A stretch of DNA of 64,000 nt from Suillus spraguei (Eukaryota; Basidiomycota; Agaricomycetes; Boletales; Suillaceae): assembly GCA_016800925.1 (NCBI GenBank), contig JABCPU010000065.1, forward strand, positions 62,001 through 126,000, in the 5' to 3' direction. The translations under genes were made by a program, and so were the position numbers. Positions 50,242-60,890 of this stretch are shown in pieces. How positions within the stretch are numbered: position 1 is the stretch's first letter; every line of letters starts with the position of its first letter. The notes under the pieces are model-generated. The model searched no databases and was not told the DNA's origin. It was given only the letters and a program-made list of their open reading frames with translations.

Positions 50242-50442
50242 TTATGTAGAACGTGTTTAGAACTCAGTGGGTCAGTTTGACGTGCGAAGTTACAAAAGAC
50301 TGACATTTGACAGCGGCACGTCGGCACGAGACGCTTGGAACGTAGATTTAGATTTAGAACAGCGTTCCGAACGCTGCGGGAAGTCATCCAGTAGAGTCCT
50401 AGCTTGGAGGTCATAATCGACACTGAGCTGGGAATTACAGAA
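50242..50442. promoter_or_regulatory. head-to-head promoter region of HET genes B and C
   Basis: About 200 bp separate the B start from the first candidate C start codon (50443 or 50467). If both are transcribed they share this region. No clear TATA box was identified. Confidence 0.4.
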
Positions 50443-53400
50443 AATGGCTGTGACAGACATCCGACTGAATGGCAGAAGCAGTGCAGCCCTTTCATTACGA
50501 TCACCACGCCTATGGGAGCCTCTTTCGAAGCCTACAATCGCGCCGTATCTGCAGTCGCAGTCTTCCCCGATAGACAATATATGGTTGACCATACGCTTTG
50601 CCTGCGGGACTTGAAGACTGGTGTTGTGTTGAAGAACACGAAGGGGCATCGCACCTGGGTGGGGGCAGTGGCCGCGATATCACAATACGGGCAATTGATA
50701 GTAAGTGGCGATGCTAACGGAGAGCTCATTGCATGGGACGGCAAAACCGGTGAATCTCTCACTCAATCCATCAAAATCCATTCCAAACAGATCATATCGC
50801 TGGACTCTTCTCCAGCTGGTGCAGCACTGGCGAGTGGTTCACGGGACATCGCGACAGAGCTCTGGAGCACGAGAACATGGCAGGCGCAAAGGAATACAAT
50901 CGATTGTAGTGATTATGTTCATTGTGTTCATCAGGGAATGGAACGCACACTTCCAGAACCACGCTGCGCTCGATCCAGCTTGGAACTATTCACTTGTGTG
51001 GACACCTGATGGTAAATGGTTATTCTCGAGCTCCAATCCAGATCCAACCATACAGGAGTGGGATACAGTAACGTGGAAGCAGGTCGATGGTCCCTGGAGT
51101 CGGAAGGGTCATGCTGCTGCAGGCACAGATAGAATGTGGTTGAGTTGGCCAGTGCCGGAGGACTCTTTGGCTTATTTCGAGGCATGTTTTCGCCATCGGC
51201 TCTTATAGCGGAACATGAACGTGCTTCACGCAGATCCTCACTATGAACACAGCAACCATTGATTCCGAATATGAAGACTTTGTTTGTGGTATGTTCATGT
51301 AATGCAGTGACCGAACTATTGTCCAGCTCTTCGGATGGAACCTCAAGCAAATGTGGCAAATTGCAAATCAGAAACGGCGCACAATGCACTCCTCCGTGCA
51401 GGTATGCTTCTAGAAGCCCACAAATCGTATCGATATATAATGGATATGAGCGACGAAACTATGAAGGCTAGCTGCCTTCAAGTTGATTGGTCAACTGGCA
51501 AGTCTTCAGTCATATCGCCAGACTACAATTCTCACTCACATTTGGCATAGTTTTCAGGCAAAAATGCAGTGCGCTCTATGCCGCCAACGGGGATGTTGCC
51601 TTTGCCGCGAGTGGAGATGCTGCACTTGATGCGAGCAATTACGACAAAGCTATTGAGCTATGTTCAGTAGCAATCGACTCCGATTGTGAACAGGATGCTA
51701 TCTTTACAAACTGCAGCCAAGCTAGGTTGAAAAAGTTGCTATGGGAAGATGCACTTCTCGATGCAGAACAGGTACGACTGATCTATCGTTTCGTAGTGAA
51801 ATGCCCATTTTGGTGATAGGCCATCAGACTCAACCCTTCTAATTATCTCGGATACCAAGTGGAGCATGCAGTTCTTCATACTGCATAACACCACGATAAA
51901 GCTATCGAAGCCTTCCAAGTGATGCTCTCTAAGTTGGACAGCTCTCCTGACACACGACACCGAGGTGAGCCCTGAATAACACATTTTCAAGATGCTTGAC
52001 CCTTTCTTCAGAGCGGCGCCAGCAGCATGTCTCTCGATCCGACATAGAAATGAATATTCAAACAGTTATTCGCGCTCGCATGGAATACACCCCGACTCGT
52101 CTACTTGATACTTCCACTGGCCGCTTATACAATCGAAATGCACAGATAGAGGCCTTCAAGACGAGCGCAGAATACAAGGAGCTTTTATCATTAATAACAA
52201 AACGCGCAGGCCTCCACATGGAGCCCATCCGAGAGGTGGTGGTGAAGTACTTTGGTTATGTCATGCTTTCACATAGATGGGAAGGGCAGGAGCCGCAGCT
52301 GGATGACATCCAGGGCAAGAGCGTGTACGAGTTGAGTTCAGTTGGTAATGTCAGAAAGTTGCAGCGGTTCTGCAAAACTGCTCGTGATGCTGGATACCGT
52401 TGGGCGTGGAGCGATACGTGCTGCATAAACAAGAATGGCACCGTGGAGCTCCCAGAATCCATCACCTCCATGTTTCGCTGGTACCAACACTCATCCCTCA
52501 CAATTGTCTACCTGTATGACATTTCGCCTTCGTCGGGATCTGGCGCACTCACCAGTAGCGATTGGATCACCCGAGGATGGACACTCCAAGAACTCCTAGC
52601 TCCCAACATCATTCTCTTCTACCGGAATAACTGGACCCCGTATCTTGATCATCACCATGAGAACCACAAACAGTTTATTATGCAAGAGTTGAAGGATGCT
52701 ACGGGCATAGATTCACGGTTTCACGTCACCTTCCGACCTGGGATGAGAGAACCCCGCGAGAAACTCAAATGGGCATCGAAGCGCGTCACCGAGAAGCCAG
52801 AAGACGTCGCATATTCATTATTCGGCATCTTCGGCGTCCACCTACCTGTAATCTATGGCGAGAATAAACAGAAGGCACTTGGGCGGCTCTTGGAGGAGAT
52901 TGTGTCTCAGTCGCGTGACATCAGTGTCCTGGACTGGGTTGGCAAATCATCTGAATTCAATAGCTGTCTACCAGCTGATATCACATCGTACGCATCGTCA
53001 TCGACGTTGCCATACTTGTCCAATGATGAGATTCGGGCGTCAATTTTCTTGCTGCGAGTTGCTGGGGATGAGGGGGCGGCTTCAGAATTGTATAATAAAC
53101 TTTACGGCATAAATCCCCCCAGTTTCTCGCACCGGCGGTTACATCTACCGTGTATTGCGTTCCATGTCACCAAAGTCAAGCGGAGGCACGATGGAGATCA
53201 AGATTTATATCTCACATATGATGTGAAGGTAAAAGGACTTTGTGACTTGGTCATCACCACGGAAAAAAAGTTGACCCAGTTCTCACGAGCTAAACCCACT
53301 TCACAGAAATTCCTGCTGGTCCGTCCCTGGGACCGTCGTCTCCTCGAGCTGCCTGACTTCTCGGATGATACGGACAACGTGGACGATTCGTCCTCTCCTC

Positions 53401-53645
53401 TATCCCCGTCAGATTCACATGACGGGTTTCCTGGAGAGCAGGAGATACTTGATTCGGGATCGAGCGAGCGAGCGTTACAATTGACTACTCGCCTCAAACA
53501 ACCTTTCAGGGCATTTTTGCTATCGCAGAAATACGGCGAAGAATACATGAGAATTGCGTCAAGTCATGAAATCATTGCACAAGTCAAAGAAATGACTTCT
53601 ATTCGGGACATGATAGATTGTGTCACGACAATAGAGGTGGTGTAG
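50443..53645 (+). pseudogene. gene C: degraded WD40-TPR part with an intact HET exon
   Basis: Third paralogue. A MAEAVQPF start at about 50467 matches gene A, but a frameshift follows. The WD40 part has internal losses (DHTLCLRDLKTG replaces the normal repeat) and another frame change near 50.93 kb. The first TPR exons are missing: sequence like gene A residues about 495-510 (TIDSEYEDFV) follows directly after the WD40 end. A TAA at 51886-51888 replaces Gln. By contrast the HET exon, 52012-53645, is fully open for about 543 codons: YVMLSHRWEGQEPQ, WAWSDTCCINKNGTVELPES, RGWTLQELLAP, YSLFGIFGVHLPVIYGENK, ending MIDCVTTIEVV. The HET motif IDKN is INKN here. It could make a HET-only product only if transcribed and started internally (for example Met within DIEMNIQ at 52050); this is not shown. 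Confidence 0.8.
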
Positions 53646-53654
53646 CTTTGACAA

Positions 53655-53895
53655 TCATGTTGTCCAAGCTGAACCTTCCGAAGTGCAGATACGAGGTAAG
53701 TCGTGGAACACTCCTACATTGTCTCGAAATGCTTATCTCGCTCTGCAGATCTGCGTCAGCAGTATGTCTCCATCTGAAGTAGAAGACACTGTTCAAAGAG
53801 CTATTTGTATTGAATTCGAATATACCCCGCTACATCTACTTTTGTGCGATAGAACGGCACAAATAAAGGCCTTCAAATCGAGTGCAAAGTACGAA
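53655..53895 (+). pseudogene. gene D: fragment of a fourth HET gene
   Basis: A few bases after the gene C stop comes MLSKL-like sequence (the last TPR exon), an intron GTAAGT...GCAG, and the beginning of a HET exon: SPSEVEDTVQRAICIEFEYTP, then RTAQIKAFKSSAKY. The frame has shifted relative to the upstream exon. Similarity stops at about 53895, where the dispersed repeat begins. The piece is truncated on both sides. Confidence 0.75.
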
Positions 53896-53948
53896 AGCCA
53901 GACCACCGTGCTCTACTTCCAAGACTTCTACTTCTCAGAACTGAGGTA
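53893..53948 (+). repeat. dispersed 100-bp repeat, copy 3 (partial)
   Basis: GAAAGCCAGACCACCGTGCT and onward matches the copies at 33826 and 36916. It breaks the HET gene D reading frame, replacing the rest of its HET domain. Confidence 0.7.
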
Positions 53949-54232
53949 AGTATGGAAAGCCGGATGCTCGTGCTCAAATATCAAGCAAAAAATTACTAAA
54001 TACGGCCATGCCTAGAATCTGCGGGACCGCGGACACCGCTCTCGCTAATAAGGACTGCAATAATATAATAATATTATGTGCCATGTATGTCAACCAAGCG
54101 CAAAATCAAGACAATATTGCTGTTTGTAGTCCGTAGTATACTGTTACAACTAAGCCTTTGTTGACTTTGGTGATATGATCACGCGGCGACAACAACAACT
54201 AGAACAAATGTACAATCTCAGAACAGTACCTA

Positions 54233-54505
54233 CATCAGGAAATTCACACATTCCTTAACATGCTTAATCAGCTTAACTCACTTATCTCAAAACTTGTTTG
54301 CTCTCTCTCACATCATTCACCTGGCATATCTTATATTTTTTGAGTGCGAAATACAATAAAACATGTATATTAATATATCTCAACTTTTTTTTTCTGAATT
54401 CATTCACATTGAAATTTTGGACAAGTAGATTCAATTTCACCAAGGCAGTTAAGTGTAAATAAGTCCGCATAAGGGCACGTCAAGGAATGTGTGAATTTCC
54501 TGATG
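54233..54505. mobile_element. MITE with perfect 24-bp terminal inverted repeats
   Basis: Terminal repeats at 54233-54256 (starting CATCAGGAAATTCAC) and 54482-54505 are exact inverses. The flanks are TA on both sides (54231-54232 and 54506-54507), as in Tc1/mariner-type insertions. The 273-bp interior is AT-rich and non-coding. A degenerate relative lies inverted at 33504-33740. Confidence 0.85.
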
Positions 54506-54557
54506 TAGAACAAATGTCAGGATGTTCAGCTGACAATGAGCCAAAACGATGCGCTCG

Positions 54558-54690
54558 TGTTACGCTCGGCGTTATATAAACGTCTTAGTAATCAAAAGTT
54601 TGAAGTCTAGTGTTCTCCTTAGAACGAGTTGTTCAAGTAAAGCAGTAGATTGCAGGCCCTGGTCTGCATAGGTCAAGTTAAAGAAATATA
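54558..54690 (-). repeat. partial 3' LTR (R-U5 only)
   Basis: It aligns with 59226-59358 with nine transitions and one single-base indel over 133 bp; at least five of the changes are CpG/TpG or CpG/CpA. The LTR similarity ends where pol begins, almost exactly at the predicted transcript start, so the U3 part and the 3' end of pol are missing. Confidence 0.85.
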
Positions 54691-57600
54691 TCAGGAGGTG
54701 GCATGACATAATTGGGTCCATGAATATCATTTTCTTTATAAGGTGAACATAGTGCGGCGTGGAAAACAGGGTGAATACGCCATTGTGCAGGCAGAGCAAG
54801 TTTATAAGTGATGGGTGACAGAAAGTCAATGATAGTGAATGGTCCTTCGCATTTTGGTGCGAGTTTCCAATTAGGATATCCGAGATGAAGGTTCTTGGCT
54901 TTGAGCTAGACCTTGTCGCCTTTAATGAATAGTACAAATTTAGATGTGATTTGTTGACGCATAGTGTTACGAGAGAGTTCATGAGCGGCTAGCGCTTCGT
55001 CATGTGCTTTGTTTAGAATAAAGAGGCATTGTTTGATATTAGGAATGTTGGATTTAGGATGTGAATTGGGAAGGTGTTTTGGGCAATAACCCATCATGAG
55101 GTAAAATGGAGAAGTGCCATGTGATGAATGATGACGAGAATTGTGGACAAATTCAGCAAGGGGAAGCATCGCAGCCCAACCGGTTTGGTCATTGGCGCAA
55201 AATAAACTTCGAGTTCTTGATTAACTCGTTCAGTTTCTCCGTCACTTTGGGGATGGAAAGTGGTGGAAAGGGAATTCTTATATCTGAGTAGTTTTCTGAG
55301 TTCAATCTGGAATCGAGAGGCAAATTGGGGTCCGCGGTCAGAGATAATTTTATCGTAAAGTCTGTATCTAGAGAAAACTTTGGAAAAGAAAATATTAATG
55401 ACACCTTCAGTGTCTATTGTTTTGAGGCAAGGTGTGAAAACTACCCCCTTCGAAAGGCCATGGTCAACCATGACCATAATACTGTCAAAGCCATCAGAAA
55501 GAGGTAAGTCGGTGATAAGATCAACCGAGCAATGGGCGAAGGGTTGGTTGGATATGGGAGCGGGAATGGGAAAGAGCGATGGAGAAGATGGGTGCATGTT
55601 TACTTTATTCTGTTGGCAGATGCAACAGCCATCTATGAAGTTCTTGATGAAGGTAGCCAGACCTGGCCACCAGTAGTCGTGAGAGAGTAATTCCTGGGTT
55701 TTATATCGTCCAGGATGTCCTGCGGTGGGGAATCATGATGAAGGGAGGTGAGTTCATGGCGTAAGTTGCCTGGTGGTACATAAGTAAGATTTGTGCATGT
55801 GAGAATTCTGTCACTCAATTTCCAGTCAGAAAGAGCAGATTGAAGTGGGGGTGGAATAGAGGAGCCTGTTAGTGCTTGAAGTGCTGTATGTACTATGGGA
55901 TCAACTGCAGATGAGATACATAATCTGTCCATAAAAGATGTATTGATGGCATTAATGAATATAGAGTCAGGAAGAAGTTGAATACTAGTATTATCCTTTT
56001 TGACGTTGTCATCTGGAAGGTGATCCATTCTACAAGATAGGAGATCTGGGATGACAAGTTCTTTTCCTGAAACGTGTTGGATAAGGAGTTTGAATTGGGA
56101 TAGGAAAGTTTGCCAACGAGCTTGGCGTCTGTTCAAATCTTGAACGTCTCTAAAATATTGAAGATTTTTATGGTCAGTTTGAATGAGAACAGGGAAAGGG
56201 GAACTGAGAAGATAATGTCGCCAGGCTTTTAAAGCTCTGACAATTGCTAGGAGTTCACAATCATAGATCTGATAGTTTCATTCAGCAGGGTTAAATGATT
56301 GAGATAAGAAGGAACAAGGAAGCCAATTTCTGTTAGCATCTTTCTGAAGGAGCACTGCTCCAGTTGCATAAAGAGAAGTGTCTGTGGCGATAGCAAAAGG
56401 AGAGTTCTTATTAGGTATTTGTAAGATTGGTGAAGAGGTGAAAATACGCTTCAGCTTATTGAAAGCTTCCTCACGTTCAGGGGTCCATGAGAATTTGGTG
56501 TCTTTCTTGGTTAGATCTATTAAGGGTCATGCAATGGATGAGTAATCAACAATAAATCATTGGTAGAAGTTAGCGAATCTGAGAAATGATCGAACTTCTT
56601 TTACTTTCATGGGAATCTTCCATTCAGATATACCTTTGAGTTTTGCAGGGTTTATTGTGATAGAGCTGGGTTTAATGATTATTCCGAGGTATTTGATATC
56701 AGTTACATTGAAGGTGCATTTTTTGGGTTTGAGGTGGAGGAGATTGTTGCATAATTGTTGAAGTACTTTATGAGTTCGTTCTAGATGCGTCTTTATGTCT
56801 CTAGAGAAAATTAGTATATTGTCCATATAGATAATAATCCATCCTTCTTGGATCATGTCTCCGAACAAGTCGTTCATCATAGACTGGAAGGTGGCGGGCA
56901 AATTACACATTCCAAAGAACATGACAGTGGGTTCAAAAAGCCCTTGGGAAGTAGCAAAGGCTGCCTTCCATTGATCTGATTTTCTCATATGTACATTATT
57001 GTATCACCACCTAATGTCCATTTTAGTGAATACTTTAGCATCCTTGAGTTTATCTATAAGATCTGAGATTAGCAGTAACAGATAGTTATTTTTTACTGTG
57101 TGTTCATTGAGATAATAATAATCCTGGCAGGGTCAGAGAGATCTGTCTTTCTTGCCGACAAAGACAAACAGAGATGATTGTGGAGATTCAGAAGAAATAA
57201 TGGTACCTTTAGCGAGATGTTCGTTTACGAAGTTGTTCATTGCCTGTTCCTCTTTGGCGTTAAGTGGATAAATTTTGCATTTCTGCAGTTCAAACAATTC
57301 TTTAAGATCAATCTTGTGGTCATATTTTCGTTCTGGGAGAAGAGTGCCATTAGCTACATCACCAAATATGTCTTTATATTGTTGGAACTCTTCAGGGATG
57401 AGTTCTTCAAACATCTTCTTGGGTTTAGTGGTATCTTGGGCAAGGGTCTGTGAAATATTGTCAGTTTTATGGATTGTGGTATAAAAGTCGTCATCATCGT
57501 GATCATCAATCAGATCTAAAAGTCGTGGGAGAATTTTGTCAGCAGGGTCCCAGTCATCTTCTGATTCCTCAGATGCATCAAAAAATACTTCCTCATCTGC

Positions 57601-58080
57601 TTCTACTTCTTCTAGGGTTGCTTTCTTCAGGGTATGCTCCCTTAGTTGGACTTCTTGATTTGTCCAATCAATATCTGGGTTTTCTTTCTTTAGCCAAGTC
57701 ATTCCTAGGATAGCATCTTCTCCTCCTAGAGAGGTTACAAAGAAATGGTTCCTCATGGGAATTTCTTTGATCAAAAAGGAAAGATCACAGTACCGTGAGA
57801 TTCTTTTGGCTTTGTTTAACGTGCCGTCTACATTTCATACTGGTATTGGAGTATTGAGTTTATGAGTACGAATAGAGTTTCGATGTATGAACTTTTCATT
57901 GATAAACTCTCCTTCTGCACCACAATCGATGAGTGTGGCGGCTACGGTGGTTTTGTCGGTCTTAGTGGATCTAATGGTAAGTGGAACACAAATAGAATTA
58001 GCATCACCAATAGATTGTACTAAAAGTCTGATTCTGGGAGTTTCTGACACTGTGGCAGGCTCCCCTAAGCAAAATCCTCT
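54690..58080 (-). pseudogene. pol of the Gypsy element
   Basis: Minus-strand pieces in order. A retropepsin-like region (LIDCGAEGEFINEKF; GGEDAILGMTWLKKENPDIDW). Reverse transcriptase (FVFVGKKDRSL; RKSDQWKAAFATSQGLFEPT; VMFFGMCNLPATFQSMMN; IIYMDNILIFS). RNase H (IATDTSLYATGAVLLQ-like; NRRQARWQTFLSQFKLLIQH). Integrase (VDLITDLPLSDGFDSIMVMVD; IISDRGPQFASRF; FHPQSDGETERVNQELE). A C-terminal part with [13 protein letters not shown] and [11 protein letters not shown]. The RT box is YMDN instead of YMDD. Several TGA codons stand where Arg is expected (for example after FANFYQ). No chromodomain is seen; the frame stops soon after MPPPDI. Confidence 0.85.
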
Positions 58081-58139
58081 TTATCGCTACTCTCCTCCTT
58101 CTTCGGCACCTTCTTCATTTGGCGCGCTTTAAATGCCTT

Positions 58140-59063
58140 CCATTCAAGGAATTCCTTGTAGTTATCGTCAGATGATTCCTTGACTACCTTTCTAGTGTTG
58201 GTCGTAACCGTAGGATGGTTAGGGCAATCTTTGGCAAGCCCTTTCTTGCCGCATTTGAAGCAGAGGCTGCCTTTGCACCTACGCTCCTACTCTTGTGGAG
58301 TTAGATAAGTCTTTTTAATCCACTTCTCACCTTTGTCTTCATCATCTAGTTCTGCCCTATCTATGTCCATAGCATAGAGGTCCTTTGCCTTGGTAAAGGA
58401 AGGCGGAGCTAATAAGCTCTTACACACTTCTACATCAAGGGCTTTATTGAGCCATCCATCACAAGTAGTGGGAAGTGTTTTGAAGGCAAGAATAGCAGAG
58501 ACGATCTCACACTTGAATCCATTCCTGAAGAACATGATCATGGTATTTTCTTCCTCAATGCCGGTATCAGCTAGGATGGTTCTGAATATGGAAGCGTACA
58601 TGGCTACACTCCCTGTCTGCTTTAGGGATGAGATTCTTCTGATGGCGGTGTGTTCTACATTCTTGGGATAGAAAGTGGCTTTGAACACTTTTGCTAGGTC
58701 TTAAAAGATTCCGTATTGCTTAGCTATGACCACTTTCTTCAACTGGCCTTCAGCCCACTTGGCTGCCTCTCCTTTCGTCATTCTACTTAAGAAGAAGATA
58801 ACTTTCCTCTTGTCGGTATTGTAAATACTGTCATTCATGCTCATATAGGCATCCATTTGGAGGGACCAGCCTTGAGCGGTGTGAGTGTCACCATTGAAAA
58901 TGGTGGGAGCAGTGCCGATTTCTTTGGTAGACATTTCATTGGTGTCTTTGAACATTTCTGGTTCTTCGGGTTCGGGTTCTGGTTCAGGGATAGGTTCGTA
59001 TTCTTCAGAGAAGAAGTTCCAATGATGGTTGGGGGAGTGGTAGAGTTTAAATGGGTTCTCCAA
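58140..59063 (-). pseudogene. gag of the Gypsy element
   Basis: Two minus-strand frames. The first starts MENPFKLYHSPNHHW, has a Pro-Glu repeat, then IFNGDTHTAQGWSLQMDAYM and KVIFFLSRMTKGEAAKWAEG, typical of Gypsy capsid, and stops near 58703. The second (58688-58287) continues with IRRISSLKQTGSVAMYASIF. A zinc-knuckle-like CFKCGKKGLAKDC follows at about 58.25 kb but lacks the usual His. Stops between the parts show it is broken. Confidence 0.75.
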
Positions 59064-59212
59064 CTAGCGAGAGTATGATAGTTCCCTTGGTCATCTGCTT
59101 TAAGAAAAGCTTGTTCTGTTTCGCTCCAGGTGAAGCCTGGAGGTACTGGGGTCTGGTTTGTAATGGTGTCAGTTTCTGGTGCCTGTTCTAGGGAACGGCA
59201 CAGGTAGTGAAG

Positions 59213-59223
59213 TAACTTGACCT
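59213..59223 (-). promoter_or_regulatory. primer-binding site, predicted self-priming
   Basis: On the element strand, AGGTCAAGTTA begins two bases after the 5' LTR. It is the exact 11-base complement of TAACTTGACCT inside the LTR (59349-59339), which lies about 33 bp downstream of a TATATA box and so near the expected RNA start. This is the arrangement known for Tf1/sushi elements, whose RNA 5' end primes reverse transcription. Confidence 0.65.
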
Positions 59224-59225
59224 TT

Positions 59226-59516
59226 TGTTACACTCAGCGTTATACAAACATCTTAGTAATCAAAAAGTTTGAAGTCCAGCGTTCTCCTTAAAACGAGTTG
59301 TTCAAGTAAGGCAGTAGATTGCAGGCCCTGGTCTGCGTAGGTCAAGTTAAAGAAATAGGAACTCAAGATGGTATCTGAATATATAAGGTAATTGAAGTGG
59401 AGATAGAATATTGAAGCTGAGATTAAATAATGAAGAACCAATGAGAAAAAGATAAAGGAATCATATAATAGAATGTTATAGAACATGATAGAAGGAGTAA
59501 AAATAGAACTGTAACA
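59226..59516 (-). repeat. 5' LTR, 291 bp
   Basis: Complete LTR with TGTTAC...GTAACA ends. A TATATA box on the element strand (about 59378-59383) precedes the predicted transcript start near 59350. U3 is about 160 bp and R-U5 about 130 bp. Confidence 0.85.
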
Positions 59517-59588
59517 GCTCATACCTAATCCAACGTTTTTGACGTGCCTTTCAACAGCCTTACTTACCATTCATCTGGCCCATCCAAG

Positions 59589-60890
59589 TCATTGCCACCT
59601 GAGAACTCCCAAACCACCAAACCTGCATGATCCAGACCTAGTGTTTTCATCAATACCTAGTGTAATGTCAGGCTTGTCATCACGGGCGAGACTCTCCAAC
59701 TGATTCAAATTCTTGTTGACTGCATATATATTAGTCTCCATGTATTTGTATAAAAAAACACATACCAAGACAAAGACCACTGCCCACTCCACCCATATAG
59801 TAGGTGCCATTTCTGTCTTCATGTTCAGGCAAGTCTCGATGGCTCTCTAAAAGCAGCAAAGCCATTGAATCTTCCTCTGCCTTGTCTAACAACTCAATGT
59901 GGCATGGTAGCATCTCGTTGTTGGCCTGCACTATGTCAAGTAAGTGCAGGTATACATCCCAAACAGTCTCCCTTGTATCCAATGGGTGCCCAAGTTCCGT
60001 GTAGCAACAGTCCATGAACTCACCAAACGGCTTTGGAACGAGGTCAAAGACAACATGGAAGGATCAATATAGAGGTTGCGGACATGCATGGTCTAGCACT
60101 TCACATTTGACTCTGATCTGGTCAAACAAAAAGATCAGAACCAGAACGTGCCGAATGAGGGTTGACAATTGCTTACTTTGAAGTCCAAGACCTCAAAATT
60201 CTCAGGCGATTGGTAGACAATGACCAGTGCACCATGGGGAAGGATTTTGTTTCGATCCTGCTGTTTCCTAGTGTTATTGACTCGGTCCTGGTAAGCATCT
60301 AGCTCCCACTGTAACCAGGGTATAAAAACCCAGCAAAAAGCATCCCAAGTTTAATGCAAGTTAGTATCAATGTAAGGATGGACAACTGAAAAAAATGGAC
60401 GTACAATTGAAGGGTATTGTTGGTATCATACCAACTGGAGGTGACACCATGGTCCAGGAGTGTCTCAAACCCAGGCATAAAACTATGTTGCATCTGCAAC
60501 CATGTTATTTCTGGCATGACATTTTTCTTTGTCCTCATCCAGCAGTGTTGCAGGCTATCCTGCAAGGCAGGATTGTGCCACTGACATAGCATAGTATGGA
60601 CATTAGCTATGCCATAGGTTTCAAACCTAGGGTTGCTCTAGGTCACCATAGGCGTGTCTGGTAGGTAGATCAGTCCTGTATCAGCAAAGACATGAAAAAA
60701 ATGACTTATGTCTGAGCATATTGAATGTGTTGAGAAAATAACTGAGGACGAAGCTGTGGGTTCTGGTTTGGGTGCCAGACTCTCATCCACATAATACACC
60801 CTGAGAATGGCTCTATTCTGGTATGGAGGCCAAGACCATACCTCAGCCACTTGTCATGTTGGTCAATGGCAAATATATCATTCATGCCCA
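59589..60890 (-). pseudogene. second DDE integrase-core element, inactivated
   Basis: Minus-strand pieces in order: DIFAIDQHDKWLRYGLGLH (first Asp box), FSGCIMWMRVWHPNQNP, then a stop and SNPRFETYGIANVHTML where the second catalytic Asp is expected (Asn here), RTKKNVMPEITWLQ and FETLLDHGVTSSWYDTNN. An exon with VFIPWLQWELDAYQDRVNNT and NKILPHGA follows, and the tail has LGHPLDTRETVWDVYLHLLD and GTYYMGGVGSG. The family assignment comes from the conserved order of these boxes in integrase-core proteins of mushrooms. Changes such as Arg to Cys and Asp to Asn are C/T or G/A transitions. Confidence 0.65.

Larger units (their letters stand above)
54558..59516 (-). mobile_element. Ty3/Gypsy LTR retrotransposon, inactivated
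   Basis: The element is bounded by TGTTACGC (54558) and CTGTAACA (59516). The five bases outside are GCTCG (54553-54557) and GCTCA (59517-59521), a target-site duplication differing by one G/A at a CpG. It is read on the minus strand: 5' LTR 59516-59226, priming site, gag, then protease-RT-RNase H-integrase, then a partial 3' LTR. The pol order (RT before integrase) and motifs place it in Ty3/Gypsy. Stops and a mutated RT active site make it non-autonomous. Confidence 0.92.

Noticed and set aside
41419..53645. NACHT or NB-ARC domain in the HET genes
   Set aside because: No Walker A/B pair or related motif is seen between the WD40, TPR and HET parts.
54690..59063. Gypsy element as a possibly active transposon
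   Set aside because: RT active-site Asp is Asn, several stops lie in pol and gag, and the 3' LTR lacks U3.
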